Counted from the first letter of the stretch, positions 1 through 11,580 are shown. The stretch: DNA of 64,000 bases from Arachis hypogaea (GCF_003086295.3 NC_092052.1:15096346-15160345), one strand, 5' to 3'. The notes: a model not told the origin generated them from the letters alone. A program made the numbers and translations.

Positions 1-107
1 TCACTTTGAAGCTAATGACACAAGGTAAATAACTTTCAGGAAAACAGGAAATTGTAATACATGTTTTCATTTTCTTCATTACCAATCAAATTGACATCAT
101 AAATTAC

Positions 108-346
108 CTCACTGAGCAACTTAGACAGAATAAGTTCAACAGCTCTTAGGATTTCATTTATTCCACCAGATACCATGATAATCCTATCAGTAGTCCCAGG
201 AAAGAATTCATGGTTGTGTGATAACTGGATTCGTGCCCCAGATTGTGACTGAAAATCAGTGATGGTTGAACCACCCTTTCCAATAACAGAACCAGCTGCA
301 GAGTTTGATACAAGAAACCTAACATATGTTGGCTTCTCTGCAGAAT
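108..346 (-). CDS. BTR1: KH-domain exon of a BTR1-like RNA-binding protein (partial gene)
   Basis: One internal exon of a plant KH-domain protein of the BTR1/Nova type, which binds single-stranded RNA. Read on the minus strand it encodes an alanine-glutamate-lysine-proline-threonine start followed by a complete type I KH core: [18 protein letters not shown] with the invariant GxxG loop (GKGG), then the variable loop with FFPGTTDRI and the closing helix ending LSKLLSE. A consensus acceptor (TTGCAG at 352-347) and donor (GAG/GTAATT, donor GT at 107-106) frame it, and the reading frame is open throughout. Later KH exons would lie beyond the left edge and the first coding exon to the right; I could not identify a first exon. 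Assignment to the BTR1 group rests on remembered similarity of the KH core. Confidence 0.8.
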
Positions 347-2150
347 CTGCAAGTGATCAACATAATGTCATATAATATTAAATAAATAAACAATTAAGAC
401 ATTTACATATTTACAAATAAGAGTATAACTTTTGGATACAACAAGACAGAATAACTATTGAACATAATTTTAAGCTTCAATTGACCAGATTCTATATATG
501 AAACAACTTGCCTCATCTTATGAGGGAAAAAAAAAACAACAATTCTTCTCTTCAACTACCACTATGTACAAAATCACTGCAAAAAATTCAAAACTACATC
601 CCACTTGCATAATGAGAATAATAAAAGGAAACCAAATCTTCAATCAACGTTAGCCAAAATAATAACAACCAGGACCAGAATATCCGGTTTATTAAAGAAA
701 AAGTTAAGCTAAAAATAAATGAATAAACCCAGAGAATTTTCGAACACTTATGTTAAGGGTATACAATACTGCCTAGTAAAAGTTAGTTCCAGTTGTGTGC
801 TAAATCGGTAATGAGATGCCGAAAGTGGCCTAACTAGATTCAAACCAAAAGAGATCCAAATTTGACCAAAATGGAGTATATTTGGGAAACCTTCATTAGC
901 TCCCTCGAAATTTAAACTTAAATGAATGAAAACAAAATGAGCAAAGGAACAAAAATTAAATGAATAAACAAATAAATAAATAAGCTCTCCTAGTTTCTGC
1001 CATCAATAAAAGTTGGTAAGCAACAGCATATTATCTTTCTATGCAACTGAATATAAGCATATCCACTGAAATCTAAAGACCAAAGCAGAGAGATAACAAA
1101 TAAGTAAAACCCAAAATCACATCCACTCAAAACCTAAGAGAACATGTGATAATGACATTGAAGAAATATTAAACCAAATATAAGATTGATAATGACAATC
1201 AACAAAGAATTAAATAGCAAGTATTTCCTTCTTTCATCGCTGTCTTAGTTCCTTAAAACTCTCTGGTTTGCTCATCAATTTTACAGTGATAAACAAAAAG
1301 TCATTAAGAGAGACAAAAATCTGTTTAGTCAAGAAGGTAAAAACAATACAAATTTAAGCTAGATAAGTAACAAGGATCAAATTCTTTGTAACATTACATG
1401 CATATTTAAACCAAATGCCTATTTCTGCTATTGACTACTAGGAAAGAGTTAAAACAGTACTATTAATTTGGTTTCAACTTTCAATAGGCATGCAGCTTTT
1501 CAATTTTCTTATGAGTTTTATAAAAATGATTTGTAACATGCTCTATGAATTATAATTAGCCAAACTTCAAAGATTTAGTTGTATTACTAATTATGATATA
1601 AATGAAACACTCGTATATGAAATAACATCAAATAGCGTGCTATGGTGAATCATAATAGATGCAGTGAAAAATCAAGAATCAAGAATAAAAAATCAAAGAA
1701 CAGAATCAAGTCAAGTACAGAACAGGAAAAAATAGAAGCATTAAAAAATTATAACAATAATCAAGAATCAAGAATAGCAACCAAGAGAATATTAGAGAAC
1801 TGCAGAAAATATGCCAACCAAGAATCAAGAAATTTAAAAATCATAACTAAAATCAAGTACTACAATACTTAGTACTTAAGTTACAGTGGTGATATCACTC
1901 AGATGCATGTCAATAAAAAATAAAGAACACGTAAAAAAGCAACACAGCAACACACAAAACAGCACCACAGCAGAAGCTCATTCAAAAAAATATCACAACA
2001 CACAAAAATAGCAACACAGTAGAACTAGAGCTCATTAGTAATCAAATAATCATTCAATAAAAATTAAAACACAAAACATTCAAATATTCAGTAATCAAAT
2101 AATCATTGAAAATGGCATAAATAAAAAACGCAGAAGAAGTTAGCAGTGAA
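347..2150. other. AT-rich stretch, intron or upstream of the KH gene
   Basis: No convincing exon, RNA gene or bounded mobile element seen. The stretch is AT-rich with simple A-rich runs. The 76-codon open frame at 1642-1872 is built of repeated Asn/Lys/Glu codons from low-complexity DNA and has no recognisable domain. If the KH exon belongs to a complete gene, part of this stretch should be its first intron. Confidence 0.5.
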
Positions 2151-2156
2151 CTGACC

Positions 2157-2570
2157 GTCGAAGTCTAAGGTTTTTTTCTTGGTTGAGCTTCTGCTCTCTG
2201 AACTCGAAGGAAGGAAACTGGAATGGAGATGGGTTTTTCTTCTGAGCAGTCTGAGAAGAGGGGGGCAGAATCATGACGGAGACAGAGGCCAGGCGACGAA
2301 CACAACTCAGAAGACGGTGGTGGGTTGGAAGAATCTGCGACGACCAGACGAAGACGATGGTGACTGAGCGCCCGACGGACGGCGGCAGGAGCGCGATGGA
2401 GCAGATGAATACCAGGAACTGACGCGCCGAGGTCGAGGAAGAAGAAGCTGCGATTCTTGAAGAAGGAGGAAGCACGGATGACCAGACGACGATGGTAGTG
2501 CCTGAGAGCGACGGACGGCGACAGTCCTTGCGGCGGTGGTGGAGAAGCTAGGGTTTCTGTTTCAATTTCC
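2157..2570 (-). other. G+C-rich first-exon-like block
   Basis: A sharply bounded G+C-rich block inside AT-rich DNA. On the minus strand it starts like many plant leaders (AAACCCTAGCTTCTCCACC near 2550) and ends at a plausible splice donor (CGACG/GTCAGT near 2156). Its open frames are rich in Ser, Pro and Arg without a domain. It could be a leader exon of the KH gene about 1.8 kb downstream, but the phase left by the donor does not fit that exon if this block is translated. It could equally be the G+C-rich part of a mobile element. Confidence 0.3.
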
Positions 2571-2915
2571 TTTTTTGATTTGGGGAGAAACTGTTAAGAT
2601 AGGGGTATTCAAAAGGTATTTTTGTCTAATCAAATAAAGGAAGGATGTTTAAGTTTTTTTATAAAATTAAATAAATAAATATTTTTTATTTTTATTTAAT
2701 TAAAAGGTTATTTTAGTAAAAATGATGATATATTATATATTTAAAAAAAAAAATTAAATGCTGACGTGGAAAATAAATTCCACATGTCTTATTGTTATTT
2801 GTCCATATTTTAAACGTATTGATACGTATAAATTTATTATCGTACCGTAGCAAACACCTTTTTTATAAAATAATTTAAAAAAATTATTTGATATACGTGA
2901 ATCGGGTAACAAAGA

Positions 2916-2961
2916 TTTATTATTATTATTATTATTACTATTATTGATATTATTATTATCA
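2916..2961. repeat. (ATT)n microsatellite
   Basis: Imperfect run of ATT triplets, broken by a few substitutions. Confidence 0.9.
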
Positions 2962-3339
2962 TTAAAATTATTAAAAGTATTTTTAATTGATAATTGATAA
3001 GTAGTTTAATAGTGCATTAAATATTGATTTGATATAATTATAATGAAGATATGTTGCTAAATTAGTATAATTATATATTATTTATTTGTATTAATTATAA
3101 TATAATTACAATAAAATAATTTAGAATAGAAAAAAATTTATTCGTTTTGGAGAAAAACGGAGGCATGAGAGATCGACACGTCACCTTTAATAGCCGGGGA
3201 AAAACTTAGTTTTAGTATATTAAGTAGGTAGATAATATATATTAAAATATAAATATAATTAAAATTGAGTTAAATAATACATATATTTATACAAAAATAT
3301 AATACATAATAACTTATTTTTAATGTTTTTATAACAATT

Positions 3340-4390
3340 TATAATTTTTATTTTTATACTTCCTATAGTTTGTATACATGTATACTTTTATATTATAAAA
3401 TAATATTTATATAAACTTTTCAAATAATATAAATATATTTTAATCAACTATAAAAAATAATTACAAAAGTAATATGAATAATACATAAATTATGCTATTT
3501 TTAATAATTATACGTTTAAACGACATAATTTTAGTTAAAGACACTTTTTATAATAACATCTCTAGAATGAAAGGTGTTAATTGACTCTTTGACTAATTTT
3601 TTATAATATTTTATTTTTTTGGTTGAAATTGGATTGGTCATCGTCGATTTTCAATTGAATCGGTCGACTATCTTGTCTGATTTTTAAAATTTAAATAAAT
3701 AATTTGAAAATAATGAATTGTTAATAATAAGTTTAAGAAAGTGATATACTATTAGTAAAAGAAAATGTGTTATTTTGTACTTTAAAGTCAATACTGAGAG
3801 TGTGTATTTAATATAATAAAAACATAATATTTTTTTCTTTGTTTAAAAATTAAGATGACTAAGTAGAGTAGGCAGAGATACATCATTCTCGCTCCTCTAA
3901 TTGAACTAAAATTATCATGATATTATTTTTATAATTTGTATACATGTATATTTTTATATTATTATAATATTTATATAAACTTTTCAAATTATTAAATATA
4001 TTATATTCAAATATAAAGAATGAACTACAAAACTAATATAAATAATATATAAATTATGCCATTTTGAATAATTATGCCTTTGGACATCATTTTAGTTAAA
4101 GACACTTTTCATATAGTTTTTTGAATGAAAGACAATAACTGATTTTTTGACCAATTAATTTTTTGTGTTTTTTTTTTGGCCCGAGTTAAATTGGTCATAT
4201 GATTGGTTCGATAAATTGTTTTGTCCGGTTTTTAAAATTATGAAATAAATAATTTAAAAATAATGATATGTTAATAATAAGTTTAAGAGAGTGGCATATT
4301 AGTAAAAAAATGTGTCGTTTTGGACTTTGAAGTCCACAATGAGAGTGTATATTTAATATAATAAAAACGATAAAAGAGATCATATCTAAA
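3340..4390. repeat. Tandem duplication of an AT-rich segment (period about 580 bp)
   Basis: The segment at about 3340-3840 recurs in the same order at about 3925-4390. Both copies contain, in order, TTTGTATACATGTATA, ATTTATATAAACTTTTCAAA, a 'TTAGTTAAAGACACTTTT' stretch, TTAATAATAAGTTTAAGA and GAGAGTGT(G/A)TATTTAATATA. Divergence between copies is substantial, so the duplication is old. No coding content. Confidence 0.75.
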
Positions 4391-5327
4391 ATTATATATA
4401 ACATAATATTCATAATTTTATATATAATATTGGTAATTATATATTTATTATTCATAAAATTAAATAATTATTTTAATAATAATTAATAAATACTAAAAAA
4501 TATTTTTTAATTGTTTAAATTTATTTTCTATTGTATTCTAAACATTATTGTAATACAAACATACATGATTTTTTTTAAAAAAAATTAAGATGACTAAATA
4601 GAGTAATTATTATAATATTCTACAATAAGTAGCATTCTAGCGCTAAAATTACTGATGTGACGTATTTTAGTGTTACTATGCAAATCTCTTTTTTCTAAAT
4701 TTATTTTTAAAAAAATTATTTTTATTATAATTATATTACACCAAATGTAATAATAAGTGCGATGCATATGAAGATTAAAATTATAGTTTTAAGTTATTTT
4801 ATTAAAATTAATTTAAATTATAATAATTTAATTAATAAATACGTAACATGATGTACGTTGTTCGTTTTTTTATTTTTTAATTTGGTATTAAGTATATCAA
4901 CTCGAATGTAGTTATATTAATCTTTTTGTTAATTTACTTTGTTCAATAAGCTAGACATATATATTCAATGTTAAATTAAATATTTGAGTAACATTTAACT
5001 CACCAACAAATATTTGTATGTTATTTTACTGTGAAATAAGAACAAATTAAAGAGAGTTTAAGATAAACAACAATAAATTTAAGAATTTCTAATGTACAAA
5101 TATCTCTAATAAAAAGTAAAAATTTTAAATTCACTAAAAAATAACTTAACATCCCCTTTAATGTGTGCAAAATATGTATTTGAAATATCTATATCTCAAT
5201 ATTAGTATATAAAATTCTATGGTTAATATAATTTTAGAATAGTTTATCAAGAGAATAAAATAATATAGATTTTTATTAATAAATTTTAATAAATTTGACT
5301 AAGAAATTAAAAAATTACCTTTTTCAT

Positions 5328-5975
5328 TATAAGCTCTCAAAAATCTCTCTATATACCACATTCATCGTATAGTTTTCTTCCAAGTGTTTGTGATCTTGCA
5401 ATAGCACTCGTAAACCATCTTTACTCTTTACTCTTAATAATGCAACATATAATTGACCATGGGTGAAAACTTACCTTAAAAGGTATATTTCAACTTTTGA
5501 TAGAATTTGCCCTTGAAATTTATTTATTGTCATTGCAAATGATATAATAATTGAAAATTGTCTTCTTTTAAATCTGACCGGTAATATTTCGTTATTTGGA
5601 ATTAGATTTAGTCTTGGGATAAGAATAATACTTCTAGCTTTGTTATCGGTTAAAGTCTTGCATTTTATCACATGGTTTTGCATTCACGTTCCATTGCACA
5701 AACCATTAGTTTGGTCTATATTTTGCAGTAACATGACAGGGGCGCCTTCTTTTATAATCAATTTGTGTGGTGGTAGATCTGAATAATTTTTTCCATTTAG
5801 AATATTTAGTGAGAAGGAATCTAACTCGAATTTTATATTTTTCATCCTCCGCACAAATAGAGTTAGAACTTAAGTATACTTTTTCTTCTTCAGGTAACCC
5901 TGCAATCATCTTGTTGTTGACATCAGTGACACAGTCTAGAGTTGGTGCAAGAATTGCTTTATCTTCAAAATAATT
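5328..5975 (-). pseudogene. Helitron PIF1-like helicase remnant, C-terminal part
   Basis: Decayed C-terminal part of the PIF1-type helicase of a plant Helitron, the RepHel protein of rolling-circle transposons. In minus-strand order one can read FEDKAILAPTLDCV, then LPEEEKVYLSSNSICAEDE, then GAPVMLLQNIDQTNGLCNGT, then the helicase motif region FAMTINKFQGQ, then GQLYVALLRVKSKDGLRVL and NVVYREIFESL before a stop at 5328. The usual order and spacing of this family are kept. It is broken: a frameshift between about 5750 and 5790, a TGA after LCNGT where Arg is normal (about 5682), and a TAA after the YLLR stretch (about 5480). The Rep domain and 5' end are missing; an LTR piece lies directly to the right. 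Confidence 0.85.
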
Positions 5976-5988
5976 TTCAGTGGATAAA

Positions 5989-6619
5989 TGGTGCGCGAAT
6001 TAGAAACTCGCACAGCTTAATCGACAAGTGCATCGGGTCATCTAAGTAATACTTTAGATGAGTGAGGGTCGATCCTACGAGGATTGTCGGACTAAGCAAC
6101 AATGGTTATCCAACTGGCTTAGTTAGGCGAACAAAAAGGGGTTTTGATGGTTGAAATTCATATAAAACAATAGACAAGAGAGTAAAGAAAGCAAATAAAA
6201 TGTTTGGTGTAAAAATAATAAGAGAAAACAGTTAAGGTTTCGGAGATGTTTATTTTTCCAAATTAAAAGTTCTTACCAACTATTTTAACAATGCATGATT
6301 CATTCCATGGCAAACTGTAAATGTCTAAACCCTAATCTCTTAATGATTTAGCCTCCTCTAACCTTCCTTAACCGCTACTCTCGTGGTCACTTAATTCCTA
6401 TTAGAGGGTTAAGTTCAAAAACTAGTTTATGGCCACAAAAACCCTAATTATCCAAAGCTAACAGGATTACATATACGTCACATATCCCAATTAATTCATG
6501 TAATTAGCAATTTAGGAGAAATTTATTTTCAACCTGTTGTTCAAGCGAAATAACTCTTTCAAAAATCACAAGAACTCATGTAGAATAAAGATCATACTCT
6601 CGTTTCACCCAAATTCATA
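5989..6619 (-). mobile_element. LTR fragment, Ty3/gypsy type
   Basis: Begins TGGTGCGCGAATT and contains the block GTGCATCGGGTCAT...GAGTGAGGGTCGATCC, which recurs as GTGCACCGGGTCG...GTGAGGGTCGATCC inside the LTR at 11581-13050 and, inverted, near 13370, 18630 and 20340. In each case that block sits next to an LTR 3' end. The remainder parallels 11860-12215 (shared ATTTAGGAGAA, CAAGCTGTTGTTCAAG-like and CACCCAAATTCAT stretches). The homology stops at about 6619, where the small exon below begins. No partner LTR is seen, so this is a fragment. Confidence 0.7.
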
Positions 6620-6635
6620 TCACATGGATGATCAC

Positions 6636-6780
6636 CTGCTCGGTTGCGGTTGCCGCCACCGCCACCGCCCCATCGCCGGTCATCTTCCCGTTGCCGTGCC
6701 CAACTCTTTAATTTTTGATAGCCGTACCAGCCGAGATAAATGAGAATCAAAGCTGCAAACGCCACATACTTGGCCTCCAT
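6636..6780 (-). CDS. First exon of an unrecognised small membrane protein gene
   Basis: A plausible host first exon on the minus strand. The ATG at 6780 follows a CT-rich leader typical of plant genes and a TATA box about 125 bp upstream. The product starts MEAKYVAFAALILIYLGW, a short hydrophobic segment (residues 4-19) that could be a signal anchor, then a basic stretch (YQKLKSWARQREDDRR), then a glycine run and Asn-Arg repeats. A good donor (GCAG/GTGATC, GT at 6635-6634) ends the exon. The open frame read through the donor stops after 62 residues. Just beyond the donor the sequence passes into an LTR fragment, so downstream exons are missing or displaced. I do not recognise the family. The TATA box, leader and ATG arrangement argue for a genuine 5' end; function is unknown. 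Confidence 0.5.
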
Positions 6781-6903
6781 GATTGAAGAAACAGAGAAAG
6801 ATCGAAGAAATGGAATGAGAATGAATTGGAGAAGAGAGAGAGAGAGAAATTAGAATTATTTCAAGAGAGCGCAAAATACACACACTCTGACTCCACTACC
6901 ACC

Positions 6904-6910
6904 TTATATA
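6904..6910 (-). promoter_or_regulatory. TATA box of the small membrane protein gene
   Basis: TATATAA on the minus strand, within CTAGTATATAAGG. Transcription would start near 6875, just before a CT-rich leader (about 6860-6785) and the ATG at 6780. Confidence 0.55.
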
Positions 6911-7080
6911 CTAGTACTACTTCATTCTCATCAATAACCAATCATAAAATATCTCCAACTAACTCTCCCGCCAAGCTTAACAAACTAACCAACTTCCTCT
7001 GCCTTCTTACCTTTCTTAATTCTTTATTATTTCCAAATTCCTTCGCTTCAATTATTTTGTCTTCATAACTCTGCTTACAA

Positions 7081-7498
7081 ACTGGCCTCTCGTTTAATTG
7101 GGGATAATTTTGTAAAATTAAATTTATAGGTTAATTAGAGTCAAAATTTTTTGTTTTGTTTTTGAATTTTCTTTTGTTATTTTCATACAATAATAATATA
7201 TTCTTTAATTTTTTTTATTGAAATTAATTTTTTTAAAGTATAAATTAAAATTTTATCCATTTTTTATAAATCCAATCTTACTTTTGTTCTTTTAATTATA
7301 TAACGAGTGTTTTTACTTAATTTGTTTTCTTTTTGTCCTTGCAACAAAATTGTCTTTTACTGTAATGATTTATAATGCATCACCCCATCATGTTCGATCT
7401 CAAGTTGTTTTGTTGATTGGGGTGTTAATTATATATGGATGTAAGACTTCAATACAGTAGAAGCAATGAACTTCATTTTGCTAAAAGATGGTTAGATT
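7081..7498. other. AT-rich intergenic DNA
   Basis: Nothing supported here; T-rich runs, no open frame of note. Confidence 0.6.
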
Positions 7499-8210
7499 TA
7501 GAGGGTGTATATGGTCCGGTCCGATCCGAAGACTCGGCTCGATTCCAAACTAATTTGGTGTGATTTCACCGAATCTAGGGTCGGGTAAGGGTCTAAAAAC
7601 TAGACCCGGTTATTATTTCGGGTCGGGTCTGGGCCATAACTCGGGTCACCCGAACTCGGCCCGGTGGTCCGGTCATCATACACAATTAATATTTTGTGTT
7701 ATTAGTGATGAATGATGGCTATTCTTATGTGGAATTTAAGTATTGTAAACTTTAATATTTTGTGTTATTAGTCATTATAAGACTATAAGTTAATGTTTTA
7801 TATTTAAAATGCATAAGACTTTAGACTAATGCATAATACTGTGTTATTTGTATTGATTTAAATATTTGGTGACTTGGGTGTTATTAGACAATATAGTATT
7901 GATTGTGGTTATGCTTTAATTTTAGAGAAGAGTTGATTTTTATTATATTTTTCTAAGTGAATTTTACCATATCAAATAATTGTTGGAGTCTTGAAAATTT
8001 TGATATTTTCACATGCTAACTTACAAGAAGGTATTAAGGTAATGTAATGTTAACGACCCGATTTTTATCCGGTATAATTGTGGCCCGAAAGTGTATAGAT
8101 TTCATCGGGTTTAGGGCCGGGTTCGGATATGATAAATAGACCCGGTATATATTTCAGGTCGGGTCTGTGTCACATCAAACCCGGTTTCACCCGACTCATG
8201 CACGCCCCTA
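7499..8210. mobile_element. Non-autonomous hAT-like element
   Basis: 712 bp, starting TAGAGGGTGTATATGG and ending CATGCACGCCCCTA, imperfect inverted termini of the TAGGGGTGTNCATGG type common in plant hAT elements. It is flanked by an 8-bp direct repeat, GTTAGATT (7491-7498) and GTTAGATC (8211-8218), one mismatch, the length hAT transposases make. Subterminal regions on both sides are rich in CCGG, CCCGG and GGGTCGGGT motifs in opposite orientation; the centre is AT-rich and has no transposase frame. Confidence 0.75.
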
Positions 8211-8218
8211 GTTAGATC

Positions 8219-9124
8219 TTCTTATATATTATAACCAACATAATAAAATGTTGAAGTTATCTTTCATAGGAAAGCTGAATTTATTATTGAGCTAAATGTG
8301 ATTATTCTTGTCTTGTTGTATTATATGGCTAACAAATGATTGAACTTATTTAAAAAGAGAAAAGTCTGAATTTGCATAAATTACATATTCAATCTGATCA
8401 AACTATTTTTGCTAGTTATTATTATAAAAATAATTTTAATGTATATGAATCTAAAGTCTAAAATTGAATGTTATAGATATTATTAAAATAATTTAATTAT
8501 AATATTAGAACTTGATTTTAGCTTCAAAAAGAATTTGAAAGTTGATCTCATTTTATTAGTTAAGTTTATTTAATTTAGATATATAATACTTAATTTATTA
8601 ATTTTTAATTTTATATTTTTATTAGTTTATTTTATCAGTAATATATCCAAATAATTTACTGAAAAATACTACTAATATAATAATATGTCATATAATTTTT
8701 ATACACTTTTAATCTACCAATAATTAAAAATTAAATCATTTAAAATAATAATAGTATTTCTTTGTCAATAATAATAAACATGTATAAGAAAAAAATGTTT
8801 TTAAATACAGTGTTCTATATAATACTTTACGCATATTAATATATTATATAATATTAATAACTAATGTTATTTAATAAATATAGATATTAATATATTATTA
8901 TGAGAAAGATAATATTATATTATTATTAAAATTAAAATATGTATATTAATATTTCAAATCAATTAAGAACAGGAATATATATAATTATATTATTAGAAAA
9001 AAGATAATATTTTAATTTATATTAATTATATTATATATAAATAATACAAATTATATTTACAATTAGAAAATTGCTTAATACAAATAGATTTACAGATAAA
9101 TTTGATCTATATTATAGATAAATT
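8219..9124. other. AT-rich intergenic DNA
   Basis: No gene or bounded element seen. Very AT-rich. Confidence 0.6.
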
Positions 9125-9385
9125 TTTGGTTACCGACGAAATTACCGACGGATTTTGTTCCTCTATAAAAGCCTTGTCGAAAATTATTTACCGACGGATT
9201 TTTTTTCCGTTGAAAAATTATCGACAAATTTTTACCAGTTACCGACAGATTTTTCTTCGGTAAATTCTTCCCTCCATTTTCTTAAAATGTCGAACTTTTC
9301 GACGGATTTTCTGTCGGTAATTATAGATGAATTTTTCGACAAATTTTTTGTCAGTAATTACAGACAAATTTTCTTGTTCTTAAAC
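9125..9385. repeat. Cluster of TACCGACGGATTTT-like motifs in both orientations
   Basis: Roughly ten degenerate copies of a motif close to TACCGACGGATTTT or its complement (for example 9131, 9143, 9191, 9240, 9298, 9313). Alternating orientations can form short hairpins. Such arrays resemble subterminal repeats of CACTA- or MULE-type transposons; no terminus or target duplication was found. Confidence 0.6.
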
Positions 9386-9614
9386 TAACGATCAAGTTAT
9401 TATATCAAATTATTATAGTACTACAATTGTACATAATTATTTGTTCTTAAACTAAAGATCAAATTATTATATCATTAATTAATAATTTATTTTTTAATTT
9501 TAACAATATTAGTTAAATACATATACTTTAATTAAAGGAATTAGTCTATTAATCATAATTTATTTTTTAAGGGAATTAGTTTGTTTTAGGTAATTAGTTT
9601 GAGATTTTATTTTT

Positions 9615-9929
9615 GGTTTAATTACTCTGTTGGTCCTTATAGTTTCGCAAAATTTTCAATTAGGTCCCTATACTTTTTTTCCTTTTAATTGAGTCCTTGC
9701 ACCAATTTTTTTTTTAAATTGGGTCCTTACACTTTTTTTTCCTTTTATTTAGGTCCCTATACCAATTCTTTTTTTTTAGTTAGGTCCCTATAAAATTAAG
9801 TCAATTACTACTAAGAAGGACTTAAGTGAAAAAAAAAAATAGTGCAGGGACCCAATTAAAAGAAAAAAAAGTATAGGGACTTAATTGAAAATTTCACAAA
9901 ATTATAAAAACTAATAGAATAATTAAACC
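9615..9929. mobile_element. Fold-back MITE, 315 bp, MULE-like
   Basis: The ends GGTTTAATTACTCTGTTGG and (inverse) GGTTTAATTATTCTATTAG begin terminal inverted repeats of roughly 90 bp, including the 'AATTAGGTCCCTATACTTTT' type segment on both arms. A perfect 9-bp direct repeat TTTATTTTT flanks the element (9606-9614 and 9930-9938), the duplication size of Mutator-like transposases. No coding capacity. Confidence 0.85.
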
Positions 9930-9938
9930 TTTATTTTT

Positions 9939-10524
9939 TAATGTATTGATCTATTGGGTATAATTTTATTTTGATGTTTTTTATGTTGGGCCAACATTAA
10001 CATTTTATTATACCATTAATTAATAATTTCTATTCTAATATTAAAAGAACTATACTTACGAAAAGAATGTGAATATTATTATATAATTATACAAAAGATA
10101 ATATTTATATGTTATTAAAGTATTAATATTTTAAATTAATTAATGCTTGCAATATATATGATGATATTATTAGAAAAAATATAATATTTTAATTTATTAC
10201 TAATTATAGTAAACGTAAATTATACAAATTATATTATAATTGTGAAAAACTATTTGTTTTTAAATTAGAGAATTAAATTAATATATTATTAATTAATAAT
10301 TTATTTTTTAATTTTAAAAGTATTATAATTAAATAGATATACTCTAATTAAAGGATAAATATATTATTTAATTAAAAATAAATTTTAAATTAAATTTTGA
10401 AAATAAATAATATTTTTAAATTTTTTTATTATTGAAAATTCTGTAATTAGTTTGTTTAAGGTATCATTTCAAGATTATTATTTTTTGATATATTGGATAT
10501 TATTTTATTTTATTTTGATATTCT
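9939..10524. other. AT-rich intergenic DNA
   Basis: No gene or bounded element seen. Confidence 0.6.
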
Positions 10525-10807
10525 TTAGTGTAAAATTCACATTTTTAAATTTTGCTTTGAGTTTGTAAGTTTTATGGTGATTTCAGGTATTTTCTGGTTG
10601 AAATTGAGGAGTTTGAGCAAAAGTCTGATTCAGAGACAGAGAAAGCACTACAGATGCTATCAGGATCTGACCTCCATGCACTCGAAGGAGCTTTTTTGGA
10701 GCTACAGAAGTCTAAATGGTGCACTTTCAACGGCTATGGAAAGCTAACATCTAGGGCTTTCCAGAAATAGATAATATTCTATACTTTGTTTCGAAAATGA
10801 AGGCCCA

Positions 10808-10925
10808 AAACTGGCGTTTAACGCCAGCCACCAGCCCCATTACTGGCATCCAACGCCCAAAGGGGAGTAGCTGGCGTCCAACGTCCATTCAGGAGTCCAA
10901 AGCTGGCGCTGGACACCCAAAGGGG
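10808..10925. repeat. Degenerate GGCGTTTAACGCC palindrome array in LTR A
   Basis: Four spaced copies of a CTGGCGTTNAACGCCAG-like quasi-palindrome (one each near 10812, 10840, 10868 and 10903), mostly with one or two mismatches between arms. It occupies the same position as the arrays in the LTRs at 18837 and 17053, just after the 'GCTTTCCAG...ATACTTTG' segment. Confidence 0.7.
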
Positions 10926-11580
10926 AGCAAGCTCGTGGGAGACACTCTTAACTCAGCCCAAACACTCACAAAGTGAGACCTAGAAGTGGATTTTTGCACT
11001 ACAAGACCATTCTATCATGTTTTTGTAATCCTTAGTTATTAGATTAGTATATATATAACAAAGATCACCCTTGTTAGAGATCTTTGCCCATTCGAACCTT
11101 TCATAGTGTTTTGTGTATAGTATGAGTCACTAACCTCCTAAGGTTAAGGTTAGGAGCTCTGCTGAGTTTCATGGAATAATAATATTACTGTTCTATCTCA
11201 ATATGTCTGATTCTATTCTCTTATGCAACCTTGTTCTTTATCTTATGAATTGAGGGTGACATGTGACAATCACCCTTGTTCTACTTGGGTTTCGTGCGAG
11301 TCCTGACCCAGATAGCGTTGAACTAAAGCTAGAGATTGCATTGCGGATTCCAATAGAGCATCTGAGCAACTTTGGATACATGACATGAAATCCCGTTGAC
11401 TATGGGTGCGTGAGATCTTTGTGGCATTAAGGCTAGAGTATGAGAAGCAGCGTTTCCTGATCTGGAATACCTGCCTTGTCTGTGGCACCTTGAGTAGGAT
11501 CGTGAAGGGGAGTGGATTGCTTAGAGCTTCATCTTCTACTATAGTGAGAAACCTAGAGGTGGCTTGATGAGAGGATATGA

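Larger units (their letters stand above)
2571..5327. other. AT-rich intergenic DNA with repeats
   Basis: No gene supported. It contains an ATT microsatellite, a tandem duplication and scattered short direct repeats, listed separately. Around 4740-4770 a degenerate GC-poor stem containing TGCATCGCAC (minus strand) lies downstream of the Helitron helicase remnant and resembles the hairpin seen near Helitron 3' ends, but the match is too weak to call a terminus. Confidence 0.5.

Noticed and set aside
2140..2475. Coding exon upstream of the KH gene
   Set aside because: Open frame has no domain, and its splice phase does not match the KH exon; kept only as an exon-like block.
6592..6780. Selenoprotein-K-like small membrane protein
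   Set aside because: Glycine-rich tail and single hydrophobic segment are similar in style only; no sequence motif supports it.
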